Notes under the pieces: generated by a model
The model's input: only the letters and a program-made list of their open reading frames with translations
Told to the model about the DNA's origin: nothing
Database searches by the model: none
In this document: one piece after another, positions 1 through 10,231 of the stretch
Position numbering within the stretch: the stretch's first letter is position 1
How the letters are laid out: every line of letters starts with the position of its first letter
Position numbers and translations under genes: made by a program
Assembly: GCF_045679555.1 (NCBI RefSeq)
Contig: NC_092100.1
Coordinates: forward strand, 29,451,106-29,515,105
Direction: 5' to 3'
Source: Salvelinus alpinus
Taxonomy: Eukaryota; Chordata; Actinopteri; Salmoniformes; Salmonidae
Length of the DNA stretch: 64,000 nt

Positions 1-149
1 GATCGATGAAGTCCCAGACTGAAACAGTAATTCTGGCCGCTCAGCGGGAAGTTGGGGGCCTAAACGCTCAAACCTGGCAAGGCAAAGCTCCACTTTTTAC
101 ACTATTGTCAGACATTGTGGAAAATACTACAGTCTGCCTAGAGATCTGA

Positions 150-612
150 AAATTGGGGGGGGTGGACACTGACTGGGGAACAGACTGGGGGTGGACACTG
201 ACTGGGGAACAGACTGTGGGGTGGACACTGACTGGGGAACAGACTGTGGGGTGGACACTGACTGGGGAACAGACTGGGGGGTGGACACTGACTGGGGAAC
301 AGACTGGGGGGTGGACACTGACTGGGGAACAGACTGGGGGGTGGACACTGACTGGGGAACAGACTGGGGGGTGGACACTGACTGGGGAACAGACTGGGGG
401 TGGACACTGACTGGGGAACAGACTGGGGGGGATACTGACTGGGGAACAGACTGGAGGGGGATACTGACTGGGGAACAGACTGGGGGGGGTGGAGGGATGG
501 AGGAGGGACACTGACTGGGTAACAGACAAGGGGGGGGGGTGGACACTGACTGGGGAACAGACTGGGGGGGTGGAGGGATGGAGGAGGGACACTGACTGGG
601 GAACAGACTGGG
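150..612. repeat. 30-bp minisatellite, G-rich
   Basis: About 15 tandem units carry the core ggacactgactggggaaca. The period is 30 bp through the middle (roughly 200-400) and drifts near the 3' end, where units gain GGAGGGATGGAGGAGG spacers. Because 30 is a multiple of three, open frames run through it on both strands; these are a by-product of the period and not genes. Strand asymmetry is strong (G on plus, C on minus). Confidence 0.97.
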
Positions 613-1862
613 GGGCAGGGATTGGGGGTTGCGGAGGAGGAGATGGAATAAGGGTTGGCTGGAATTATATTTTTGTTAATGCTGATTTAGAGTCTCCCCG
701 ATCAACGTTAATCACCTGTCAGTTCCAGAGTCTGTGAGAAGCCTGAGAGGACAGGGGTTCACAGATAGCACCTATTCAAGGTCACCTATTCTCAGGAGAG
801 GGCAGGCCAAACATCCATCAGGGTGAACAGATGGAGGGCTGGCAGGGCAGACACCCCGCTGGAGATAAACAAGGAAGAGCTGAGCAAAGTACTGCCCAGG
901 GTACTATTTAAACACACACCGCTCTGCCTCCTCACTTACTAATCACGCACGCACGCACGCACGCACATACACAAACAACAGATTTATCACTGTCACTAGG
1001 ACCGTTGGAGGAGGGGCTGGAAAATAATGCCCCTGCAAAACAACAGCTTGTATGCTCTGTTAAAGCTGTGTACACATGGCTGCATGCACACTGCGCCCTT
1101 GCCTCACTGTGCATTGTGAAACTAAGGTGAATAGCTTAAATGAACCTTCACTAGCGGCATTTAGGGCATGGGCCTACTCCCTGGTGTTTGGTAAGACCTG
1201 TTCACACCAACTTTATTTACAAGGCAGATTTTCCCCCAAAGCTGTGTAGCTCTTGTATGTAATAGCTCTGTAACATTGCAAATCTCCTGTTTTAAAGCTG
1301 CTCCACGGCAGCGCAGCGCAGTGTGTGAGGCCCCACTGAGCTTCAGCGTAGCCAGCTCCAGTCAGATTAGCAACACCTGAGTCCACAGACACCTGTGCCT
1401 ATTCAGCCAATCAACTTCTGAGAGCAGCAGTGGGGTGGGAAAATCAGCCTGTCTTTACCTCCTCTGCCTACACACACCTGTAATTACACATCCAGATATC
1501 ACCCAACCATCTCTTACACACTCTACACACTCGACACACTATGCAGTGTTTATAGCAAGCTAAGCCTGTGTAGCAGAATGAGAGCCATGGCTGCCTTGGC
1601 TGCTAAAAGACAGACAGGGTGAGGCCCAGGGCAGGGAGTGCCAGACTCTTTCCTCAGGGCTAATAGTCCTGTCAATTCCCCACAGCACGCTGCTGAATTA
1701 CAGGCCAGGGCCCTGATCGAGATCTGAGCGCTGATTCATAAACACCAGCAACACACTGAGCCCTCATTCAGACCTACTGTACAGACAGACCACCTACCTT
1801 CACACTAAACAATAACAACACAGGGGTTAGATACACAAACCCTGACCTGACAGACAAACAGA
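613..1862. other. single-copy-looking DNA, no gene
   Basis: Probable bcar1 intron 1 sequence. It holds a short (ACGC)n run at about 943-966 and otherwise no exon, repeat with recognisable ends, or RNA gene that I can support. Confidence 0.5.
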
Positions 1863-1869
1863 CAGCAGA

Positions 1870-2276
1870 AGTGACAAATATACGGCCTGCTGGCCCAATC
1901 CAGCCTGTGAGCCCATTCAATCCGGCCCACGGGTGGTTTGAGTAAAAACTATAAATGTTTTGTTTATTTTTTTATATTTTTTTGTGGAGAAAAACGATCT
2001 CAAACTAATTTGACGACACTAAAACCAAATGGAAACGGTGTAGAAATGATAATTGGCCTAAATGTATAGTCTCTTCACTCTGTCCAGCTTGCTAATAGAC
2101 ATTGAAATTAAGCTAGACAGTCAGGGAGAATTGACAATTCCAAAAGCAATAGATAGAGGACTATTGTTTGCTAATTTTGACAGCGAGGAAATCTAAGACA
2201 TTTTAAGTGTGGCCCTCTGGACCTCAGTGAAGACCGAATGTGGCCCACGGGGGAAAATGAGTTTGACACCCCTGCC
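1870..2276 (-). mobile_element. hAT-like remnant ('gtgtcaaactcat' terminus)
   Basis: The right edge, read on the minus strand, begins GGGGTGTCAAACTCATTTTC followed by GTGGGCCACATTCGG. This is the familiar end of many vertebrate hAT-derived repeats. The left part repeats the 'ggcccacggg' motif. No transposase frame remains. The class call rests on recall of such termini; both TIRs and the target duplication are not clearly preserved. Confidence 0.45.
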
Positions 2277-2840
2277 TTACAAGCTAAAAACAAAATAACA
2301 ATGGCACATCACCAGACCTCAACTCTCCTGCAATATTAAACTCTAATGCAATAGCTTTGGATAGTCTCCTCTCCCCTCCCCTCTTTCTACAATACAGTAT
2401 AATGCCATTACAATTCCAATACTGTACCAGTACAGTACAATTACAATACTGTACCAGTATATCAACACCATCAGTAGATGAAACTCTGTGTGTATCAGTA
2501 TGAAGAGGCTGGGGGCCAAGGGGTAAAGATGAACAACAGTGAGACTACTGATCTTTATTCCAGTAACATCATGATGCTTTTTGGCTATGGCAGTCTCTGA
2601 AGCCAACACCAGGTGGTGTTATTGGGGAACTCAGACCCTACAATGTAAAGACTCATATTTCATATCCCTCATCTCCCTGGACAGGAGCACAGCAGAAGCA
2701 CCCGTGGTTCACTGTGTGGGTTTCATCTGGCAGGTAAACTACAAAGCCTTAGTTCTGCTCCACTGAACCGTGTTATTATGATATTCACAAACATTGAAAA
2801 TATGCAATAATGCATAGTGTGTGTGTGTAATGTTACTCGG

Positions 2841-3225
2841 TAGGGTTGGGTAGTATTCAGATGTTCATACCTAAATACCGTTACTGTATCATACCGGGAT
2901 ATACAGTATTACAGGCAGTACACACAAGGGGTGCCATTTCTTTCCAAAAGTTAATACAAATAAAATGTATTTTTATGCAAAATGTAGGCAGCAGCGATCT
3001 TGATCCAGGAGGGGATTGATTGTCTCTGCTGTAACCAAGAAGCTTGATTTTGATTTTCTAGCCACTTAGCTAGCAAGTTAGCAAACCAAATGCATAGCTG
3101 GAGCCCTGAGCTGGAAATAATTCCCTTGGCACATCTCAGATAGTAAACTTATAGTTATGAGCATCATATGTTGGTATTTCAAATTACCCCGGTATACGGT
3201 ATATACAGTATACCTCCCAAGCCTA
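2841..3225. mobile_element. non-autonomous hAT-like element, 385 bp
   Basis: It starts tagggttgggtagtattc and ends gtatacctcccaagccta, an imperfect terminal inverted repeat. The flanking octamers ttactcgg (2833-2840) and ttgctggg (3226-3233) agree at 6 of 8 positions, as expected for a decayed 8-bp hAT duplication. The interior is AT-rich with no coding potential. Confidence 0.6.
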
Positions 3226-3384
3226 TTGCTGGGTTCTCTAGCATGTCCAGGGGCGGTGGTGACTAGAGGTCGACCGATTAATCGTAATGGCCGATTAACT
3301 AGGGCCGATTTCAAGTTTTCATAACAATCGGAAATCTGTATTTTTGGACACCTATTTGGCCGATAAAAAAAAAAAAAAATCACA

Positions 3385-3600
3385 CCTTAATTTAATCTTT
3401 ATTTAAGTAGGCAAGTCAGTTAATTAAGAACACATTCTTATTTTCAATGACGGCCTAGGAACGGTTAACTGCCTCGTTCAGGGGCAGAATGACAGATTTT
3501 TACCTTGTCAGCTCGGGGGATTCAATATTGCAACCTTACAGTTAACTAGTCCAAAGCTCTAACCACCTGATTACATTGCACTCCACGAGGAGCCTGCCTG
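3385..3600 (-). repeat. tRNA-derived SINE segment inside the hAT-like element
   Basis: On the minus strand this ends in the shared tail 'cttaactgacttgcctactt' preceded by 'aaaataagaatgtgttc'. Upstream is a tRNA-like region with 'gtggttagagctttggacta' near 3548-3568. The tail resembles that of the SINEs at 23621 and 35829. Fish hAT copies that I recall carry this same segment, so it was probably inside the element before transposition. Confidence 0.65.
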
Positions 3601-4754
3601 TTACGCGAATGCAGTAGAAGCCAAGGTAAGTTGCTAGCTAGCATTATCTTATAAAAAACAATCAATCAATCATAATCACTAGTTAACTACACATGGTTGA
3701 TGATATTACTAGTTCATCTAGCGTGTCCTGCGTTGCACATAATCGATGCGGTGCGTATCGTTGCTCCAATGTGTACCTAACCATAAACATCAATGCCTTT
3801 CTTAAAATCAATACACAGAAGTATATATTTTTAAACCTGCATATTTAGCTAAAAGAAATCCTGGTTAGCAGGCAATATTAACCAGGTGAAATTGTGTCAC
3901 TTGTCTTGCGTTCATTGCACGCAGAGTCAGTGTATATGCAACAGTTTGGGCCGCCTAATTTGCCAGAATTTTACGTAATTATGACATAACATTGAAGGTT
4001 GTGCAATGTAACAGGAATATTTTGACTTATGGATGCCACCCGTTAGATAAAATACGAAACGGTTCCGTATTTCACTGAAAGAATAAACGTCTTGTTTTCG
4101 AGATGATAGTTTCCGGATTCGACCATATTAATGACCTAAGGCTCGTATTTCTGTGTGTTATTTTGTTATAACTAAGTCTATGATTTGATAGAGCAGTCTG
4201 ACTGAGCGGTGGTAGGCAGCAGCAGGCTCGTAAGCATTCATTCAAACAGCACTTTCCTGCGTTTTGCCAGAAGCTCTTCGCTGTGCTTCAAGCCTATCAA
4301 CTCCCGAGATTAGGCTGGTGTAACCGATGTGAAATGGCTAGTTAGTTAGTGTTGTGCGCGCTAATAGCGTTTCAAACGTCACTCGCTCTGAGACCTGGAG
4401 TAGTTGTTCCCCTTGCTCTGCATGGGTAACGCTGCTTCGAGGGTGGCTGTTGTCGTTGTGTTCCTGGTTCGAGCCCAGGTAGGAGCGAGGAGAGGGATGG
4501 AAGCTATACTGTTACACTGGCAATACCAAAGTGCCTATAAGAACATCCAATAGTCAAAGGTTAATGAAATACAAATGGTATAGAGAGAAATAGTCCTATA
4601 ATTCCTATAATAACTACAACCTAAAACTTCTTACCTGGGAATATTGATGACTCATGTTAAAAGGAACCACCAGCTTTCATATGTTCTCATGTTCTGAGCA
4701 AGGAACTTAAACGTTAGCTTTCTTACATGGCACATATTGCACTTTTACTTTCAT

Positions 4755-5030
4755 TTTACATTACATTTTAGTCATTTAGCAGACGCTCTTATCCAGAGCG
4801 ACTTACAGTAGAGTGCATACATTTTATTACATTTTACATACTGAGACAAGGATATCCCTACCGGCCAAACCCTCCCTAACCCGGACGACGCTATGCCAAT
4901 TGTGCGTCGCCCCACGGACCTCCCGGTTGCGGCCGGCTGCGACAGAGCCTGGGCGTGAACCCAGAGACTCTGGTGGCGCAGCTAGCACTGCGGTGCAGTG
5001 CCCTAGACCACTGCGCCAGCCGGGAGGTGG
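4755..5030 (-). repeat. tRNA-derived SINE, minus strand
   Basis: Read on the minus strand it begins cctcccggctggcgcagtgg (A-box-like) and has a B-box-like gggttcacgccc. It runs through 'cgtccgggttagggagggt' and ends in an L2-type tail, 'gtcgctctggataagagcgt', 'ctgctaaatgac'. The tRNA-like head is degenerate and is not a functional tRNA. It interrupts the right part of the hAT-like element, so it is younger than that insertion. Confidence 0.8.
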
Positions 5031-5281
5031 CGCCAAAACTTTGTTTTTGCATTATTTAAACCAAATTGAACATGTTTCATTATTTATTTGAGGCTAAATT
5101 GATTTTATTGATGTATTATATTAAGTTAAAATAAGTGTTCATTCAGTATTGTTGTAATTGTCATTATTACAAATACATTTTTTTTTTAAATCAGCCGATT
5201 AATCTGTATCAGATTTTTTTGGTCCTCCAATAATTGGTATCGGCGTTGAAAAATCATAATTGGTCGACCTCTAGTGGTGAC

Positions 5282-7205
5282 TATAGTGTCTAGATCAGGG
5301 GATGTATGTGATGGACAGCTAAGGACAGTCAACTGGGGGAGGGAGAGGAGAGAGCCTCCGAACCAGCCAGGGTAACTAATCTATCTCTAAAGCCTACACA
5401 TACTCTATATGGTGTACACACAACCAACTCATATACAGTGATGACAGCAAAAATAACCTTTGAGCTGGTAACACAGTAACACCACCGATGGTCACACTTT
5501 TCCATTCCATGTAAGCAGAGGTCCCACATACAAACACACAGAGTTATGACACTATGGTGAAAGGCACACATATAGGAGCAGTGGTCAAAGGCCCAGATAG
5601 TTAAAGCGCTGCAGACAGTCACTGCCCTGGCCTTGCGCTGCCCTGCTCTGCTCTACCCTGCAGCAGTCTCTCCTGCCCCCTCCTCTTCTGTCGTGTCCTC
5701 TTCCCTCCTGTCCTTTCATCTCCTCTCCTGTCCTCAGAGACCTAACTACACTACACACAGTCATGATGATGAGGAAGAGAAACAAAATGATAGGTTGTTG
5801 GTAAATCAAAGTCTAATCATCTGAAAACCAATTAGAACTCTGAGCTACTGAGGCGGGTATCTTCCCTTTATCGACAGTAATGATGTGAGACTACAGAGCC
5901 ACACAAAATGGGGAAAATCATCTCTCTGCTTGGAAATAGCATGGTTCCGTTTTCCCATTAGAGTTAAGCCCTTAGTTTGATGTCTATCAATACATGGCAT
6001 GAACAGAGGAAGGGCTATAGCCAGGTACAGTTAGCTCCTCTGGACTGGAGATAGCCTACTACTATGTGGAGTGTAGAGGCCTGGGCATGAGACATGTCAT
6101 TGCACTTCAGACAACTTCAAACAGAGGCAACCTACATTCATTTGATGGACTTCAGGGGGTTTCTGTGTGTGAGAGAGCCTCTTGTAGTCTACATAGAACA
6201 TCCACAGAACATTTGTTCCTCCAAGTTAACTGCTTCATGAGAGAAAAAAACTGTATTAAAGGGTTGTTACTATGGAAAACTGTCTTTCCAAGGGCCAAGT
6301 CTTTGGAATCTTTAAGGAGGAAATAGAATAGTGGTTGGAGAGTTGAACTACAGCACTAAATCCAACAGCGTCAGTTACAGGCTGTGATAAAATTCACTGT
6401 CAGCTTTTATGAAGTGTTGAATGAGGGTACATGCTGAGTACTGGTATATAAATGGACAATATAAATCAACACCATGGAGTCACTCAATTCGCTGTGACAT
6501 TTAATAATGGCAATACTGTCACGTTGCATAAGGCATGTGATTAGTCTCTGTTATATATGTGTTAACTAGGCACTGATAGCCAGGCACCATGACCCCATTG
6601 TTGCCACAACACTGAGCCCTGCCAGCTCTTTAATCCCTGTCACCATATTTAGAGTAGCCAGCCACTGTGGAACCTGCTGCACTACACACTGACCTGCTGA
6701 TGGTCATTTGGTATGAAATCTGTTATGCAGCCCCAGCATTAGCCCCCCATTCACAACTATGTATGTATGCCTATTAAGTGCTTACATCCAAGCCAACCCT
6801 CCTAAGACCTTGATACTAAAGGCTCTGAGTGTGAATACAAAAACATACACACATAGGCTAATGCTGAAATATACACCAATGTGAGACCTTGTCACTACTA
6901 CCCTGTACCCAGCCAGCCAAGTCTCCAGGCACCCAGTCTGGACAAAGGAATGCTCCACTTCCTGACCCAAGACTCACAGTGTACTGGGCATGCCCGGTGC
7001 GGTCCCAGCATATCCCAAAGGGGCCACTAGGAGATGCTGAGAGCGTGATAAGAAAGTACAGATCATCAACTCCTGCTCCCACGTTTCCTACTACTGCACT
7101 GTAACAACTGTAACAACGGAAAGGGGGTCAGCTGTTAGCTCTCCTTTCTGTCACAGACTTTCTGTGCTACTGTCTAGCTAACAACAATGTCATTATTTTT
7201 AGGGA
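5282..7205. other. single-copy-looking intronic DNA
   Basis: No exon with credible splice sites, no repeat ends and no RNA gene seen. A pyrimidine-rich stretch lies at about 5640-5740. Small open frames here show no recognisable domain. Confidence 0.45.
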
Positions 7206-8141
7206 AACACAGTAACAACGTCAACAAAACAAAGGACATGATCGTGGACTTCAGGAAACAGTAGAGGGAGCACCCCCCTATCCACATCGAAGAGACAGCA
7301 GTGGAGAAGGTGGAAAGTTTTAAGTTCCTCGGCATACACTTCACAGACAAACTGAAATGGTCCACCCACACAGACAGTGTGGTGAAGAAGGTACAACAGT
7401 GCATCTTCAACCTCAGGAGGCTGAAGAAATTTGGCTTGTCACCCAAAACCCTGACAAACCTTTACAGATGTACAATCGAGAGCATCCTGTCGGGCTGTAT
7501 CATCGCCTGGTACGGCAACTGCACCACCCTCAACCGCATCACCTGGGACAAACTACCTGCCCTCCATGACACCTACAGCACCCGATGTCACAGGAAGGCC
7601 AAAAGATCATTAAGGACATCAACCACCCGAGCCACAGCCTGTTCACACCGCTACCATCCAGAAGGTGAGGTCAGTACAGGTGCATCAAAGCTGGGACCGA
7701 GAGACTGAAAAACAGCTTCTATCTCAAGGCCATCAGACTACTAAACAGCAATCACTAACTCAGAGAGGCTGCTGCCTACATTGAGAGCCAATCAGTGGAC
7801 ACTTTAATAAATGGATCACTAGCCACTTTATACAATACACTCTAGATAATGCCACTTTAATAATGTTTACATATCTTACATTACTCATATCACATGTATA
7901 TACTGTATGTTATACCATCTATTGCACCTTGCCTATGCCGCTCGGCCATCGCTCATCCATATATGTACATATTCTCATTCACCCCTTTAGATTTGTGTGT
8001 ATTAGGTAGTTGTTGGGGAATTGTTAGATTACTTGTTAGATATTACTGCACTGTCGGATCTAGAAGCATAAGCATTTCGCTACACTCGCATTAACATCTG
8101 CTAACCATGTGTATGTGACCAATAAAATTTGATTTGATTTG
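7206..8141 (+). pseudogene. 3' end of an L2-like LINE (RSg-1 type), truncated
   Basis: This is a 5'-truncated copy of a non-LTR retrotransposon. The readable C-terminal part of the polymerase protein (about 7211-7710) contains 'MIVDFRKQ' followed by a stop, 'VESFKFLGIHFTDKLKWST', 'NLRRLKKFGLSPKTL' and 'RCTIESILSG'. After about 7560 the frame shifts. The 3' UTR ends aataaaatttgatttgattt (about 8121-8140). No catalytic YADD/FADD region is present because the copy begins downstream of it. The same family is present at 11356-11983 (minus) and, as its upstream part, at 36164-37835. Inactive. Confidence 0.9.
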
Positions 8142-8263
8142 TTTAACATGAAAATACTAACAATGAAAGAAGTGACGCTAGTTATTAATCTCACCTATTT
8201 AGGTCTACTTTTAAAAAAATAAATGGAGCCACTCCTAATGGAACCACTACCATAGACCTGTAG

Positions 8264-8530
8264 AAAAAAAGAGCAAGGATAATACTTGGTTCTGACTGTG
8301 GAAGGTCCACTCATGCCCATGAGGGATGAGGGAGGCTTGCATGGCTGGGAGACCACTGAGTAAGAATTCCAATAGGGCCCAAGACAGCTCTGCAGATCTG
8401 CAATTTTCTTGGCTGGCCCTCAGGGAATTCTTACTCAGTGGTCTCCCAGCCATGCAAGCCTCCCTCATCCCTCATGGGCATGAGTGGACCTTCCACAGTC
8501 AGAACCAAGTATTATCCTTGCTCTTTTTTT
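8264..8530. repeat. perfect palindrome, 107-bp arms, 53-bp loop
   Basis: 8264-8370 and 8424-8530 are exact reverse complements over 107 bases (I compared them base by base). The loop 8371-8423 can itself pair weakly ('agggccc' with 'ggccct'). No TIR/TSD structure of a known transposon is seen at the outer ends. In an RNA it would form a long perfect hairpin. Confidence 0.95.
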
Positions 8531-9363
8531 AAGGCTGCCTTTCAAACTTCTCTGCAGCTATCGCAGTGATAATACATTATATTTCCAGCGGCATCTCTGT
8601 CCTCCCTCATGTATAGACTAATAGCCAGGCAGCTCAGCATGCAGGAACAGGAAGCCTGTAGCAGTCCAGAACAATGCTGTTCCCAGCTGGACTCTACTGG
8701 TGTCCACTGTGTTAATGGTCAAAGGATGTGTAGCCCTAGACCTCTAGCCTAGCACACAACAGCTTACCTCACACACATTAACACACACCAGTCAGTCATT
8801 AAACACCCAGTCAAACACATGAATCTGCCATCGAAGCCCATACATTTCATAATGCAGCAAAGTTAATAGGCTAGTGGTCAGCAGAGTTAAAGACAGAGCT
8901 AGTTCTCAGCAAAAAATATTGAAGTACATAAAAAAAGTTAAACTAAACTAAACTGCTATGGAGTGGTAAAAAAATGTAATCGGGTAAAAGTGAAGTGTAA
9001 ATAAATGGTAATTTGGGTGATGTACACTCAGCACAGTAGACTCGTGATCCAGGATTACGTAACTAACAATTTGGTAAGGTGGGAAATCAATAATGGGAGC
9101 CGACAGCACAACAAGGACATTCGCCCTTCACATCTTCAGATGAGGATTCTACTGGGAAGCTGACAGAAATCCTCCTTACTGTGGTATAGTACAGATAGCC
9201 ACTGTACATCAGCACATCCACCATTCACTATCGCTACGCTTTTACATGAGCAAGGGCTTCAAGTAGGTGATACAGTATTCTAACGATGCACTAGAGTAGA
9301 GGAAAGTGGTATTATCCTTCAACATTCACCATACCCAGCTAAGATGGAGGCTTTAAAGATACT
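8531..9363. other. single-copy-looking intronic DNA
   Basis: No gene, repeat boundary or RNA gene supported. Contains a few A-rich runs near 8910-8990. Confidence 0.4.
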
Positions 9364-9368
9364 TAGAG

Positions 9369-9841
9369 TGTAACGGTCATCCTCCTCCTCTTCGTCTGAA
9401 GAGGATGAGTAGGGATTGGACCAAAGCGCAGCGTTGTTATATGACATACTGATTTATTTAAATGATAGACGAAACACGAAGAACACTTGAATTGATACAA
9501 AATAACAAAACGGCGTAGACTGACCTAAAACATGAGAACTTACATATACACGAAGAACGCACGAACAGGTACAGACTACAAACAAACGCTAGTCCCGTGT
9601 GGTACGAACATACATACAGACACGGAAGACAACCACCCACAAACAAACAGTGTGAACAGCCTACCTTAATATGGTTCTCAATCAGAGGAAACGTAAAACA
9701 CCTGCCCCCTAATTGAGAACCATATCAGGCAACACATTGCACCCAACATAGAAACAGAAAACAAAGAATGCCCACCCCAACTCACGCCCTGACCAACTAA
9801 ACACATACAAAAACAAGAGAAAACAGGTCAGGAACGTGACA
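9369..9841 (-). mobile_element. solo-LTR-like element, copy 1 (473 bp)
   Basis: The minus strand reads TGTCACGTTCC ... CCGTTACA. It is flanked by the perfect 5-bp direct repeat tagag (9364-9368 and 9842-9846). TG...CA ends with a 5-bp duplication are characteristic of LTR integration. Related copies lie at 14992-15389 and 58271-58742. The TTACA-proximal end has a gaagaggatgag / cctcctcctcttcg palindromic patch. There is no coding sequence. The alternative is a TIR element (TGTCACG/CGTTACA are near-inverted) with 5-bp duplications. Confidence 0.85.
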
Positions 9842-9859
9842 TAGAGGAGCAGCCTGGTC

Positions 9860-10215
9860 TCATAGACTAGAGGTAACATAGTAAACATAAATCCGGGACA
9901 CTCAAATTAGTATGATATGTTACGTTTGATATAGTTACAAAAGACAGATAGTTACTTAAGGCAAAAATGAAAGTAGGATGGTTGGTCGGGGTGAACATCT
10001 AGCAACCCAAAGGTTGCGAGTTTGACTCTCATCGCAGACAACTTTATAATTTTAGCTAATTAGCAACTTAACTACTTTGCAACTACTTAGCATGTTAGCT
10101 AACCCTTCCCCTAACCCTAACCCTAACCTTAACCCTTTAAGCTAACCCTTCCCCTAACCTTAAACTTAACCCTTTAAGCTAACCCTTCCCCTAACCCTAA
10201 AGGCATCAGCATGCT
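9860..10215. repeat. salmonid-type repeat with telomere-like CCCTAA block
   Basis: Contains 'gggacactcaaattagtatg atatgttacg', a tRNA-like 'caacccaaaggttgcgagtt', and then a degenerate array of ccctaaccctaacc, ccttcccctaacc and ccctttaagctaa units (about 10100-10200). A related sequence in the opposite sense flanks the LTR-like element at 12700-12823 and 16308-16350. The telomere-like hexamers are few and mixed with variant units, so a repeat family explains them better than a chromosome-fusion scar. Confidence 0.6.
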
Positions 10216-10231
10216 TCAGTTCGGTTGGTGC

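Larger units (their letters stand above)
3264..5273. mobile_element. complete non-autonomous hAT-like element, 2,010 bp
   Basis: Perfect terminal inverted repeats TAGAGGTCGACC / GGTCGACCTCTA are flanked by a perfect 8-bp direct repeat gtggtgac (3256-3263 and 5274-5281), the hAT signature. The TIR-proximal DNA is palindromic in character ('ccgattaat', 'ggccgatt'). There is no transposase frame, so movement would have needed a related autonomous element. It carries a SINE-derived segment near its left end, which I recall as part of the family consensus, and a second SINE near the right end. It lies in probable bcar1 intron 1. Confidence 0.9.

Noticed and set aside
68..592. Long open frames on both strands (Pro/Ser/Val-rich and Thr-Gly-Glu-Gln repeats)
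   Set aside because: They arise from the 30-bp period of the minisatellite; no codon bias, conserved domain or splice context.
150..612. CRISPR-like regular repeat
   Set aside because: Units are contiguous without unique spacers, the DNA is vertebrate, and there are no cas genes.
8247..8532. Two nearly identical proteins encoded on opposite strands
   Set aside because: Direct result of the perfect palindrome; the frames continue only as far as the arms and loop allow.
10100..10200. Interstitial telomere as a chromosome-fusion scar
   Set aside because: Only a few exact CCCTAA hexamers among variant units, and the motif is part of an interspersed repeat seen again near 12700.
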